Position numbers and translations under genes: made by a program. The notes under the pieces are model-generated. The model saw nothing but the letters and a program-made list of their open reading frames with translations. It was not told the DNA's origin and searched no databases. From Pedobacter sp. L105 (GTDB lineage Bacteria > Bacteroidota > Bacteroidia > Sphingobacteriales > Sphingobacteriaceae), in the NCBI RefSeq assembly GCF_009765875.1, contig NZ_LMUP01000007.1, positions 124,001 through 188,000 on the forward strand: a DNA stretch of 64,000 nucleotides, given 5' to 3'. Positions 56,899 to 64,000 of the stretch are shown here, one piece after another. Positions within the stretch are counted from its first letter, which is position 1. The number at the start of each line of letters is the position of its first letter.

Positions 56899-57882
56899 TC
56901 AGGCACCCGCAGAATACTTTTTGGGCTTTTGCAGATGATGACGTTCAAATAGCCGTGTAAAATGGCTGAGGTTGGTAAAACCCAGGGCATAACCCGTTTC
57001 TGATACAGAATAGCCTTTGCTTTTGAGCAAAAAAGCAGCTTCTTCCATACGCGCATTTTGGTAATAACTGTAAATGCTATTACCAAATACCTGTCTGAAA
57101 AGATCCTTCATTTTTGTTTCACTAAATCCCGCAGTTTTAGCTAGCTGGGGCAGGCTTGGCTGGACACTCAGATCATTTAGAATTTCGGTTCGGATGATGA
57201 ATAGCTTTTCCACATCCGCTTTGTTGATGGGATTGTGCCGAAGCGATTGCCGGTTATGCAACTGGCTGAAAACATATAACAACAAGGATTCTACTTTTAC
57301 ACGGTAAAAGAAATTGGTCAGCCCGCTTTCTTCTTTGGGTTCAGATATTTCCTTCAGCGTGATCTGGGCTTCCGGACTCATACTTTCATAAAAAAGATAT
57401 GAATCTTTCGAATTTATGATGGTTTGAATTAAAGGATCTGGTTTACTCATCCGCAGTAAAGGGCCCAAATTGGCTGCCCTGATGGCTACAACGGTAAAGT
57501 AAATCTCAGAATTTGCAGGAAACGTAATGGTAGAATCCAGTGTATTTGAAAAGATCTGAACGGCAAGATCGTTATAGCGGGTAAATACCTGTTTCTGCTG
57601 GTGATCTGCAATCAAAGTAAAAGGTTCTTCATTGCTATAAAAGATAATGCTGACAAAGGTGGTAGGCTCTTTAGTCCCTATCCTCCTTAAAACCAGCTCT
57701 TCTTTAAGCCGGTAGCGGTGCACCAGCATTCTGAAATCGGTATCAATATCTATCCAGCGCACAAAACCTTCCCCCAGGGAAGAAGGAATTTCAAGCCGGT
57801 TATCGATCACCGGAACATTGAGGCGCCCGGCAAAAAAGTGTAAAAAATTAAGATCTACGTCGGTTACAAATTCAATAAGCAT
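56899..57882 (-). CDS. AraC-family transcriptional regulator
   Basis: A 327-residue regulator. The C-terminal 100 residues are the two helix-turn-helix units of AraC (LPQLAKTAGFSETKMKDLFR, FGNSIYSYYQNARMEEAAFLL, SVSETGYALGFTNLSHFTRLF). The N-terminal part is like the YqhC/PchR-type sensing domains with no clear ligand motif. It is divergent from the old yellow enzyme gene, with 189 bp between, and this gap holds two 21-bp direct repeats suited to an AraC dimer. Confidence 0.93.
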   Translation of the reverse strand: MLIEFVTDVDLNFLHFFAGRLNVPVIDNRLEIPSSLGEGFVRWIDIDTDFRMLVHRYRLKEELVLRRIGTKEPTTFVSIIFYSNEEPFTLIADHQQKQVFTRYNDLAVQIFSNTLDSTITFPANSEIYFTVVAIRAANLGPLLRMSKPDPLIQTIINSKDSYLFYESMSPEAQITLKEISEPKEESGLTNFFYRVKVESLLLYVFSQLHNRQSLRHNPINKADVEKLFIIRTEILNDLSVQPSLPQLAKTAGFSETKMKDLFRQVFGNSIYSYYQNARMEEAAFLLKSKGYSVSETGYALGFTNLSHFTRLFERHHLQKPKKYSAGA

Positions 57883-57982
57883 AATAAGGTATACGTTTTA
57901 AAATTAATGATCATTGTTGATGGAATGCTATAAAAGGAAACATATTTTTTACAGCACGAGTTATGACCAGCAATTTAATCCC

Positions 57983-58024
57983 GGCGGAACCGACTATTTT
58001 TAAGGCGGAGCGCGCTATTTTAAA
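57983..58024 (+). promoter_or_regulatory. Tandem 21-bp direct repeat, candidate AraC-regulator binding site
   Basis: Two adjacent 21-bp units (57983-58003 and 58004-58024) begin GGCGGA and contain CTATTTT; 16 of 21 positions match. A 21-bp step is the classic spacing of paired AraC half-sites. They end about 47 bp before the old yellow enzyme ATG. Confidence 0.6.
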
Positions 58025-58071
58025 ATCGTCATTGACATGATATTTGACCTATCATTTAAAACAAATATGTC

Positions 58072-59139
58072 ATGAAAAAATTATTGATGCCTTATCATAC
58101 TGAAACTTTAAAATTAAAAAACCACCTGGTAATGGCCCCGATGACCAGAAGCCGGGCTCTAGGAAATGTACCCAATGCACTGATAGCCGATTATTATAAG
58201 CAGCGAAGCGGAGCCGGACTGATCATTGCTGAAGGTACTGCCACTGCTCCCGAAGCATTAGGTTATCCACGTATCCCTGGCATTTTCTCAGCAGAACAGA
58301 TAGCTGGCTGGAAAACGGTAACTGAAGCGGTTCACGCTAACGGTACTAAAATATTTTTGCAATTGATGCATACCGGCCGTATTGGCCATGTAGACAATTT
58401 ACCAACCGGCGTTTTCTTATACGGCCCCTCTAACATCACTGCAGCCGGTCAGATATTTACGGATACTGCAGGTCTACAGAATCATTCAAATCCTGTTGCA
58501 TTGACCACTGAACAAGTTGAAAATGTGATTCAGGAATATGTTCAGGCAGCAAAAAATGCAATTGAAGCAGGATTTGACGGTGTTGAATTACATGCTGCCA
58601 ATGGTTATCTGATAGAACAGTTCCTAAACCCGAACGTAAATAACAGGACTGATATTTATGGTGGAAATATAGAGAACCGCAGCTGGTTTGCCATAAAAAT
58701 TGCCGAACAGGTAGCCGAAGCCATAGGTAAAGAAAAAGTTGGTATCCGCATTTCACCTGATTCAACACTTGGTGATCTACAGCCCTATGATGCCGAAACC
58801 GTACATGAAACCTATATTCATCTCGCTAAGGCTTTCAACAGGATTGGACTAGTGTATGTTCATATCAGTCTCAACCCACAGGTTACAAAAGAAACGCTAA
58901 GTGCAATCCGAACTGAATTTGAGGGCACACTGATACACTGTAATAATTTCACTACCGAAAAGGCCGAACAGGAATTAGGCAATGGCGACGCAGATTTGAT
59001 TGCATTTGGCCGTCTGTTCCTCGCTAACCCCGATCTGGAACGAAGATTAGATCAGGGAGCAGTGTTAAATGCACCAGATTTCTCTACTTTATTTACTCCT
59101 GGTGCCAAAGGTTTTACAGATTATCCAGGGCTATCCTGA
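58072..59139 (+). CDS. Old yellow enzyme family alkene reductase (NemA-like)
   Basis: The 355-residue flavoprotein reduces activated C=C or nitro groups with NAD(P)H. FMN-barrel marks are NHLVMAPMTRSRA, the active-site His174/Asn177 with Tyr179 in ELHAANGYLIEQFL, NNRTDIYGGNIENRSWF, and the late FGRLFLANPDLERR. No signal peptide. It is probably controlled by the divergent AraC regulator. It follows a common redox-stress or detoxification scheme together with the quinone oxidoreductase downstream. Confidence 0.96.
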   Translation: MKKLLMPYHTETLKLKNHLVMAPMTRSRALGNVPNALIADYYKQRSGAGLIIAEGTATAPEALGYPRIPGIFSAEQIAGWKTVTEAVHANGTKIFLQLMHTGRIGHVDNLPTGVFLYGPSNITAAGQIFTDTAGLQNHSNPVALTTEQVENVIQEYVQAAKNAIEAGFDGVELHAANGYLIEQFLNPNVNNRTDIYGGNIENRSWFAIKIAEQVAEAIGKEKVGIRISPDSTLGDLQPYDAETVHETYIHLAKAFNRIGLVYVHISLNPQVTKETLSAIRTEFEGTLIHCNNFTTEKAEQELGNGDADLIAFGRLFLANPDLERRLDQGAVLNAPDFSTLFTPGAKGFTDYPGLS

Positions 59140-59379
59140 TAACCAGCACAGTTTTTGAATAGACAGTAGCAACTGAGAAACAATTCTTGTGAAAGCATCA
59201 TGATCGTAGAATCACAAACAGTAATGAACCGGAAATATGAGCTCTTGAAAACAATAAGAGCTGGTGAGAAAAAGATCATGATCGCTTCATAAACACTAAA
59301 TCGCTGAAGGCAGCAGATGGTTAAAAGACCTGAGCGCTACTGATTAAACAAATAGATATACTGATTAAAATATATTCTT
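59140..59379 (+). other. Leader region upstream of the quinone oxidoreductase gene
   Basis: AGCTCTT (59240-59246) pairs with AAGAGCT (59256-59262), and CGCTGAAGGCAGCAGATGG follows at 59302-59320; both resemble elements of the 53483-53782 leader. ATCATGATCG at 59198 and again at 59275 (77 bp apart) flanks the hairpin and is almost self-complementary. No ORF is seen. Confidence 0.45.
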
Positions 59380-60327
59380 ATGAAAAACGAAAGTCAAGAA
59401 CAAACCAATCATGCCGTTAGATATGATAAATTTGGAGGTACAGAAGTATTATATATAGCTGAAACACCGATGCCGGAAGTTGGATCAGATAAAGTGCTGG
59501 TCAGGATAAAAGCTGCCGGCATCAACCCTGGTGAAACATCCATCAGGTTAGGAAAATTGGAACATATGTTTAAATCCACCTTGCCAACCGGTCAGGGAAG
59601 CGACTTTGCCGGAACAATTACAGCTATTGGAGATCAGGTTAAAGATTTTAAGATTGGAGATGAGGTAATTGGTTTTTCTAACAACCGTAATGCCCAGGCG
59701 GAATATATTGCCGTAGGTCAGGATCAGCTGGTGATCAAACCTGAACAAATGACCTGGGAACAGGCCGGTGGATTATTTGTAGCGGGAACCACTGCTTATG
59801 CCGGGGTGGATGTACTTTCTTTATCGCCTGGTGATGTGGTAATCATTTCTGGTGCTGCTGGTGGTGTAGGATCAATCGCCGTGCAGATTGCAAAAAACCT
59901 GGGTGTAGAGGTGATCGGTTTTGCAAGTGAGGCTAATCACGAATGGTTAAAAAAACATGGTGTAATCCCTGTAACTTATGGCGAAGACAATTTAAAAGCA
60001 GTTCAGGAGGTTTTAGATGGGCGAACACCTTCCGCTTTATTTGATGTTTCAGGCAATGGATATGTGAAATTAGGTATCGATCTGGGGATTCCCAAAGAAC
60101 GGATCAATACAATCATAGATTTTGAAGCAGCTTCTACCTATAGCGTGAATACTGCAGGAAATTCTGCCGGGGCATCTGCAGCCGTCATGGAAAAATTGAC
60201 AAAAATGATTGACGAGGGAAAACTGGAAATACTGGTTGCTGGCTCTTATCCACTAGCTGAGGTAAAAGCTGCTTACGATGATCTGGCAAGCAAACATACA
60301 CATGGAAAAATAGTTTTGATTCCTTAA
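59380..60327 (+). CDS. Zinc-free quinone oxidoreductase-like MDR enzyme
   Basis: The 315-residue NADPH-dependent reductase of the quinone oxidoreductase branch of the MDR superfamily carries SGAAGGVGSIAVQIAK (157-172), the NADPH site, and no Zn-binding cysteine set. GQGSDFAGTITAIG and LYGS-type motifs fit QOR-like proteins. It is separated from the old yellow enzyme gene by a 240-bp leader with a hairpin. It ends at a strong terminator shared with the convergent NmrA-like gene. Confidence 0.92.
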   Translation: MKNESQEQTNHAVRYDKFGGTEVLYIAETPMPEVGSDKVLVRIKAAGINPGETSIRLGKLEHMFKSTLPTGQGSDFAGTITAIGDQVKDFKIGDEVIGFSNNRNAQAEYIAVGQDQLVIKPEQMTWEQAGGLFVAGTTAYAGVDVLSLSPGDVVIISGAAGGVGSIAVQIAKNLGVEVIGFASEANHEWLKKHGVIPVTYGEDNLKAVQEVLDGRTPSALFDVSGNGYVKLGIDLGIPKERINTIIDFEAASTYSVNTAGNSAGASAAVMEKLTKMIDEGKLEILVAGSYPLAEVKAAYDDLASKHTHGKIVLIP

Positions 60328-60369
60328 AAAATCGCGCCATACAAACCAATGTGACCTAGTAATTTAAAA

Positions 60370-60405
60370 TAAAGCCAGTTGTAATAGGAATTACAACTGG
60401 CTTTA
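60370..60405. terminator. Bidirectional terminator between convergent genes
   Basis: A perfect 16-bp stem (60370-60385 with 60390-60405) around a 4-base loop, followed by A/T-rich runs on both sides. It stops the quinone oxidoreductase and the NmrA-like gene transcripts. Confidence 0.9.
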
Positions 60406-60413
60406 AAAAAAAC

Positions 60414-61280
60414 TTAAATACCATAAATAGTTTTCAGGAATTCTTTTAATTCCAATGGTTTCCTACCCAATAATTTTGCAAGGTCGCTGCGATTGGTATC
60501 AAATTCACCGTTTTTGATGGCTTCACCGAAACCAGCAAAAAAAGCAGCGTTTTCTTTGGGAACGCCAACCTTTACTAGTTGTTCAATATAAGCAGTTGCA
60601 TCAGGATGATGATACAACACTTCTTTACCAGTAATCTCTGAAAGCATTTCAGCTATTTCACTAAATGAGTAAGCCGTTTCTGCTGTGATTGCATATTCCT
60701 GGTTTTCATGTCCGGAGGTAGTTAGCACCACTGCAGCTGCTTCTGCCATTTCTGTTCTTGCAACGAATGGTGTTTTACCCTCTCCTGCCGGGAAGAAAAT
60801 GCCTGTTTCCAGAACTTTTTCGCCCGAAAATAACGGTACCAGATCAGCGTATAACGTGTTGTCCAGAAGCGTATAAGGGATGCCAATTTCTTTTAGGTAA
60901 TTGGCTGTGTCAATATGGATTTGACTCACGTAAGGAATAGCAGTTCCTTCAAAGCTTTTAATGTCTATACTGGTGTAGACGATATGTTTCACGCCATTTT
61001 CTTTGGCAGCATTGATCACATTTTTATGCTGTGTAAGCCTGTCGTCCAAATCGGATGAAGAAACGAGTAATAACTTATCCACTCCCTGAAGGGCGGATTT
61101 TAAAGAATCATAATTTTTGTAGTCACCGATTTTGAGCTGCACCCCTTTTTCGCTTAATTCGGCAGCTTTGTTTTCATCCCTAGCCAATGCAGCGATGTCA
61201 TTGGCTGGAATACCTTTTTCCAGAAGAGATTTGATAGTAGCATTTCCTAAATGGCCTGTTGCGCCTGTTATTAAAATCAT
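60414..61280 (-). CDS. NmrA-like NAD(P)H oxidoreductase (QorB/YtfG-like)
   Basis: The 288-residue protein has TGATGHLGN (5-13) and an atypical-SDR layout without the usual YxxxK active site, typical of NmrA-like and QorB-type quinone reductases (YVSQIHIDTANYLKEIGIPY, LLDNTLYADL). It is divergent from an HxlR regulator, the same pair as ytfG/ytfH of E. coli, with a palindrome in the 121-bp gap. Quinone or electrophile stress is the likely trigger. Confidence 0.92.
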   Translation of the reverse strand: MILITGATGHLGNATIKSLLEKGIPANDIAALARDENKAAELSEKGVQLKIGDYKNYDSLKSALQGVDKLLLVSSSDLDDRLTQHKNVINAAKENGVKHIVYTSIDIKSFEGTAIPYVSQIHIDTANYLKEIGIPYTLLDNTLYADLVPLFSGEKVLETGIFFPAGEGKTPFVARTEMAEAAAVVLTTSGHENQEYAITAETAYSFSEIAEMLSEITGKEVLYHHPDATAYIEQLVKVGVPKENAAFFAGFGEAIKNGEFDTNRSDLAKLLGRKPLELKEFLKTIYGI

Positions 61281-61352
61281 AGTTTCGTCTATTTTAAAAT
61301 GAATAATTACCTTTGTTACGCAAAGAAACTAATAATGATTTCAAATTGTAAC

Positions 61353-61372
61353 TTGTTACCTTTTGGTAACAA
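61353..61372. promoter_or_regulatory. HxlR operator palindrome
   Basis: TTGTTACC and GGTAACAA flank TTTT as a perfect 8-bp inverted repeat, with extra half-sites GGTAACC at 61383 and ATTACC near 61306. It lies 29 bp before the HxlR ATG and 72 bp before the NmrA-like start. The position between divergent genes suggests the regulator's binding site for both. Confidence 0.6.
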
Positions 61373-61401
61373 TGAAAATAGTGGTAACCTAAAAGTGACT
61401 A

Positions 61402-61779
61402 ATGGAAGATAAATTTGAACATTCGGCATGTCCTGTTACAGCAACGATTGCTTTAATTGGTGGAAGATGGAAAACAATTATTATGTACATCCTTTCCGAC
61501 CATACCAGGCGGTTTGGCGAAATAGCAGCACGAATGCCTTCTATTTCCAGAAAAGTACTGACTGAACAGCTAAAAGAACTCGAAGCCGATGGATTGATTA
61601 GCCGAAAGCAGTACAAGGAAATTCCGCCACGCGTAGAATATTCATTAACAGATTTAGGCAATAGTTTATCGCCGATACTGAGTGAAATGGCAACATGGGG
61701 ACAGGAAAAGGTATTGAATGTGCAAAAAAATTTAGTTCCTGAATACCTGCCTGCCGCACCGCTTCACGATAGCCTTTGA
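61402..61779 (+). CDS. HxlR (DUF24)-family transcriptional regulator
   Basis: The 125-residue winged-helix protein has the family opening ACPVTATIALIGGRWKTIIM, with Cys10, the N-terminal cysteine that relatives such as HypR and YodB use to sense quinones or disulfide stress. The winged-helix continues with RRFGEIAARMPSISRKVLTE and RVEYSLTDLGNSLSPILSEM. It is paired head to head with the NmrA-like reductase gene and probably represses it until oxidised or alkylated. Confidence 0.95.
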   Translation: MEDKFEHSACPVTATIALIGGRWKTIIMYILSDHTRRFGEIAARMPSISRKVLTEQLKELEADGLISRKQYKEIPPRVEYSLTDLGNSLSPILSEMATWGQEKVLNVQKNLVPEYLPAAPLHDSL

Positions 61780-61840
61780 TTTTTTCCACTAAACCAGCTA
61801 TTTGAGTTTATCAATTGAATTTGATAAATTAGGCTGATAT

Positions 61841-63205
61841 ATGATCAGTAAATCTATCCCTTTAAAAAATCAGTTTAATCTTTTTATAGCCCTGGTTATC
61901 ATTTTAAATACAATTGTATTTACGGGTAAAGCGCAAACTTTAGATCATATTTCCACAGCAGCAATCCCCTTAGGCGGTAATACATGGCGGTACGATCATG
62001 GAAAAACCGACCTGAGTTTTATAGCTAACCAAAGTGCACCCATAGGTGGAAACATAAGCAATGATGGAATTGTAAACTGGAGTTTAAAAAGTATAACTTT
62101 TAAGACCTTTGTAAGGTTTGCCCAAACAGGACCAATAAGGGCTTCGCTTACACTCAAGGTTCCTACAGGAAAAAGTGAAATAGAAGTTATCGCAGCAGGG
62201 AAATCATTGAAATTAAAAGTTGAGGGAGATACAGCGAAGGTATATGATTTAGGAAAGTGGAATGTAAGGGATACCGGGTATTACAGCTTCAAAATTAAAG
62301 GGCTTTCTAAAACAGGGAAGAGTTTCGCCGAGATTTCCAACCTGACCATTAAGGATATGGACGGCAATAAACTTTCTTATGTTCAAAATAATGAGGGCAA
62401 CTATTTCCATTGGGGAAGACGTGGGCCATCGGTACACCTGAGTTATAAAGTACCAGCAAACCTAAAGGCAGAGTGGTTTTATAATGAAGTCACTGTACCT
62501 GTCCATCAGGATATTATTGGTTCATATTTTATGGCCGATGGTTTTGGAGAAGGGTATTTTGGTATGCAGGTAAATTCTCCAACAGAACGGAGAGTCCTTT
62601 TTTCTGTGTGGAGCCCTTTTAAAACGGATGATCCGGGTAAAATACCAGACAATCAGCAAATTCGTCTGATCAGTAAAGGTAAGGACGTACATGCCGGATC
62701 TTTTGGAGATGAAGGCTCAGGCGGACAAAGCTATTTGAACTATCTATGGCAGGCTGGTGTTACTTACCGCTTTTTATTACACGGGGAACCTCTGGCAGAT
62801 AATTATACCCGATATACCGCTTATTTTTATGACCCTAAATTGAGCAAGTGGTTACTGATTGCCAGTTTCAGCAGGCCCGCCACACAAACGTATTTAACAC
62901 ACCTGCATTCTTTCCTGGAGAATTTTGAACCAGAAGCCGGTAATGTACAAAGAAGTGTTGATTTCACTTCCCAATGGGTAAGAAGTAAGGAAGGTGAATG
63001 GATAGAATTAAATACTGCCATGCTTACCGGAGATGCTACAGCGCATAAAAAGTTCAGAATGGATTATGGCGGAGGATTAAGAAATGGTTCTTTTTATCTT
63101 CATAATGGCGGTTTTTTTAATGATTATACCCCATTGAATACAATTTATAAAAGGTCAAAAACAGGTAAAAAACCTGATATTGACCTTTCTGCTTTGCCAG
63201 AGTAA
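61841..63205 (+). CDS. DUF5077/DUF3472 secreted protein
   Basis: A 454-residue protein with a signal peptide (FNLFIALVIILNTIVFTGKA) and two domains: a DUF5077-like beta domain (about 40-180, LGGNTWRYDHGKTDLSF) and a DUF3472 domain (about 200-430, GSYFMADGFGEGYFGMQVNS, VLFSVWSPFKTDDPGKIP, YFYDPKLSKWLLIASFSRP). Such proteins are often surface-associated glycan binders in Bacteroidota. It stands apart from the redox genes around it. No catalytic residues can be named. Confidence 0.9.
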   Translation: MISKSIPLKNQFNLFIALVIILNTIVFTGKAQTLDHISTAAIPLGGNTWRYDHGKTDLSFIANQSAPIGGNISNDGIVNWSLKSITFKTFVRFAQTGPIRASLTLKVPTGKSEIEVIAAGKSLKLKVEGDTAKVYDLGKWNVRDTGYYSFKIKGLSKTGKSFAEISNLTIKDMDGNKLSYVQNNEGNYFHWGRRGPSVHLSYKVPANLKAEWFYNEVTVPVHQDIIGSYFMADGFGEGYFGMQVNSPTERRVLFSVWSPFKTDDPGKIPDNQQIRLISKGKDVHAGSFGDEGSGGQSYLNYLWQAGVTYRFLLHGEPLADNYTRYTAYFYDPKLSKWLLIASFSRPATQTYLTHLHSFLENFEPEAGNVQRSVDFTSQWVRSKEGEWIELNTAMLTGDATAHKKFRMDYGGGLRNGSFYLHNGGFFNDYTPLNTIYKRSKTGKKPDIDLSALPE

Positions 63206-63222
63206 AATCAATCGATGATAAA

Positions 63223-63990
63223 TTACCAGGGGTTTGTTGCGGTGTGCTCAAGTCTGTGTGTAAAGAAGCAGCCTGTGGGCCCATCAGCATCCAGGCAAGC
63301 CAGCCAAACAGCAGGTTTAGCCCCTTGCGCTACCGTATTCGGTGCAGTAGGACCGCCCGCATCTGTCTGCGTCAATCCTGGATCAGCACTATTCACTTTG
63401 ATTGAGGTACCAGCCAGTTCTTTTGCAAGCTGGACAGTAAACATATTTAAAGCAGCTTTTGAAGCCGCATAAGCCAGGAAAGGAGGTTTTGGGCCATTTT
63501 CATGTAAATGTTCGCTTGCTATGGTAACTGAACCTATAGAGGAAGACATATTGACAATTCTTCCTGCTTGGCTTTTTTTAATCAATGGAAGAAAAGCCTG
63601 GGTAACTGCTACCTGCGCCATAAAGTTGGTATTTATATAACCATAAAGCAATTCGGCACTGATATCAGATGGTAAAAATTTTTGACTTTCTGCCTCTTTT
63701 CGATTCGGCAAGCGGGCTGCGTTATTGACCAGAATATCCAAACGTCCAAACTGTTCTTCTACCAGAGCAGCAGCATTTCTAATGCTTTCCTGCTGAAGGA
63801 TATCCAGCTGAACAAAATGGACTTCGATATTTTGTGTGCTTAATTGGCTTACAGCAGCTTTACCAGCGTCTGCATTACGCGCACCTAAAATGACAACCAT
63901 ATCTTTTTCGCCAAGCTGCCTGGCGATCTCATACCCCAAACCACGGTTTGCACCAGTGATTAGGACAATTTTCTTTTCTGTGTTTTTCAT
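63223..63990 (-). CDS. SDR-family oxidoreductase (carbonyl-reductase-like)
   Basis: The 255-residue short-chain dehydrogenase has TGANRGLG (13-20), NNAA, catalytic Ser149-151 region and Tyr174-x3-Lys178 (YAASK). The layout and the ANRGLGYEIARQL start are like carbonyl reductase 1-type proteins. It is complete, convergent with the DUF3472 gene with 17 bp between, and ends the window. Substrate unknown. Confidence 0.93.
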   Translation of the reverse strand: MKNTEKKIVLITGANRGLGYEIARQLGEKDMVVILGARNADAGKAAVSQLSTQNIEVHFVQLDILQQESIRNAAALVEEQFGRLDILVNNAARLPNRKEAESQKFLPSDISAELLYGYINTNFMAQVAVTQAFLPLIKKSQAGRIVNMSSSIGSVTIASEHLHENGPKPPFLAYAASKAALNMFTVQLAKELAGTSIKVNSADPGLTQTDAGGPTAPNTVAQGAKPAVWLACLDADGPTGCFFTHRLEHTATNPW

Positions 63991-64000
63991 ATCCCAAAGT

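Overview
The window reads as chromosome of a Bacteroidota bacterium of the Sphingobacteriaceae, most like Pedobacter. The grounds are two SusC/SusD pairs, a TonB-dependent receptor paired with a DUF4249 lipoprotein, LytTR-type two-component signalling, a DUF6266 fragment, lipoprotein signals with short lipoboxes, and moderate GC. The genus is an inference; there is no rRNA marker in the window. No tRNA, rRNA or CRISPR array was seen.

Region 1 (1-18526, all minus strand) is a compact polysaccharide utilisation locus for the rhamnogalacturonan-I backbone of pectin. In transcription order it holds SusC, SusD, a DUF4450 protein, a GH28, a PL11 rhamnogalacturonan lyase, a CE12 acetylesterase, a five-bladed-propeller glycosidase, an (alpha/alpha)6 glycosidase-like protein, a GH105 unsaturated galacturonyl hydrolase, L-rhamnose mutarotase, and a GH106 alpha-L-rhamnosidase cut by the window edge. 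Gaps are mostly under 75 bp with several start/stop overlaps, so it is probably one operon. The logic is: deacetylate, cleave by lyase, import through SusCD, remove unsaturated uronate (GH105) and rhamnose (GH106), then convert rhamnose anomers.

Region 2 (18671-28464) is mixed: a glycine-rich DUF6515-type secreted protein, a small lipoprotein, a GH29 alpha-L-fucosidase, a lone ECF sigma factor, an IS21 IstB remnant fused to a DUF6266 tail, a GH2 beta-galactosidase broken by a frameshift, a long non-coding stretch with helically phased repeats, and a TetR regulator with its own operator.

Region 3 (28546-44806, minus) is a second PUL: a clan GH-A glycosidase, then SusC, SusD, a VCBS/ASPIC repeat lipoprotein, a vanadium-haloperoxidase/PAP2 lipoprotein, an arabinose/fucose isomerase-like enzyme and a GH106 rhamnosidase. 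The haloperoxidase plus VCBS pair inside a sugar locus is unexplained.

Region 4 (45110-55788) has a small outer-membrane barrel, then a LytTR regulator and LytS-type kinase transcribed left, divergent from a rightward operon of TonB receptor, DUF4249 lipoprotein, TolC, MacA-like adaptor, and MacB-like ATPase and permease. The divergent promoter carries two 21-bp-phased pairs of a 13-bp motif in opposite orientation, a strong candidate LytTR regulon switch.

Region 5 (56020-63990) is a redox/electrophile island: two SDRs, an AraC regulator divergent from an old yellow enzyme with a tandem 21-bp repeat between them, a zinc-free quinone oxidoreductase, a QorB/YtfG-like reductase divergent from an HxlR regulator over a perfect palindrome, and a DUF3472 secreted protein.
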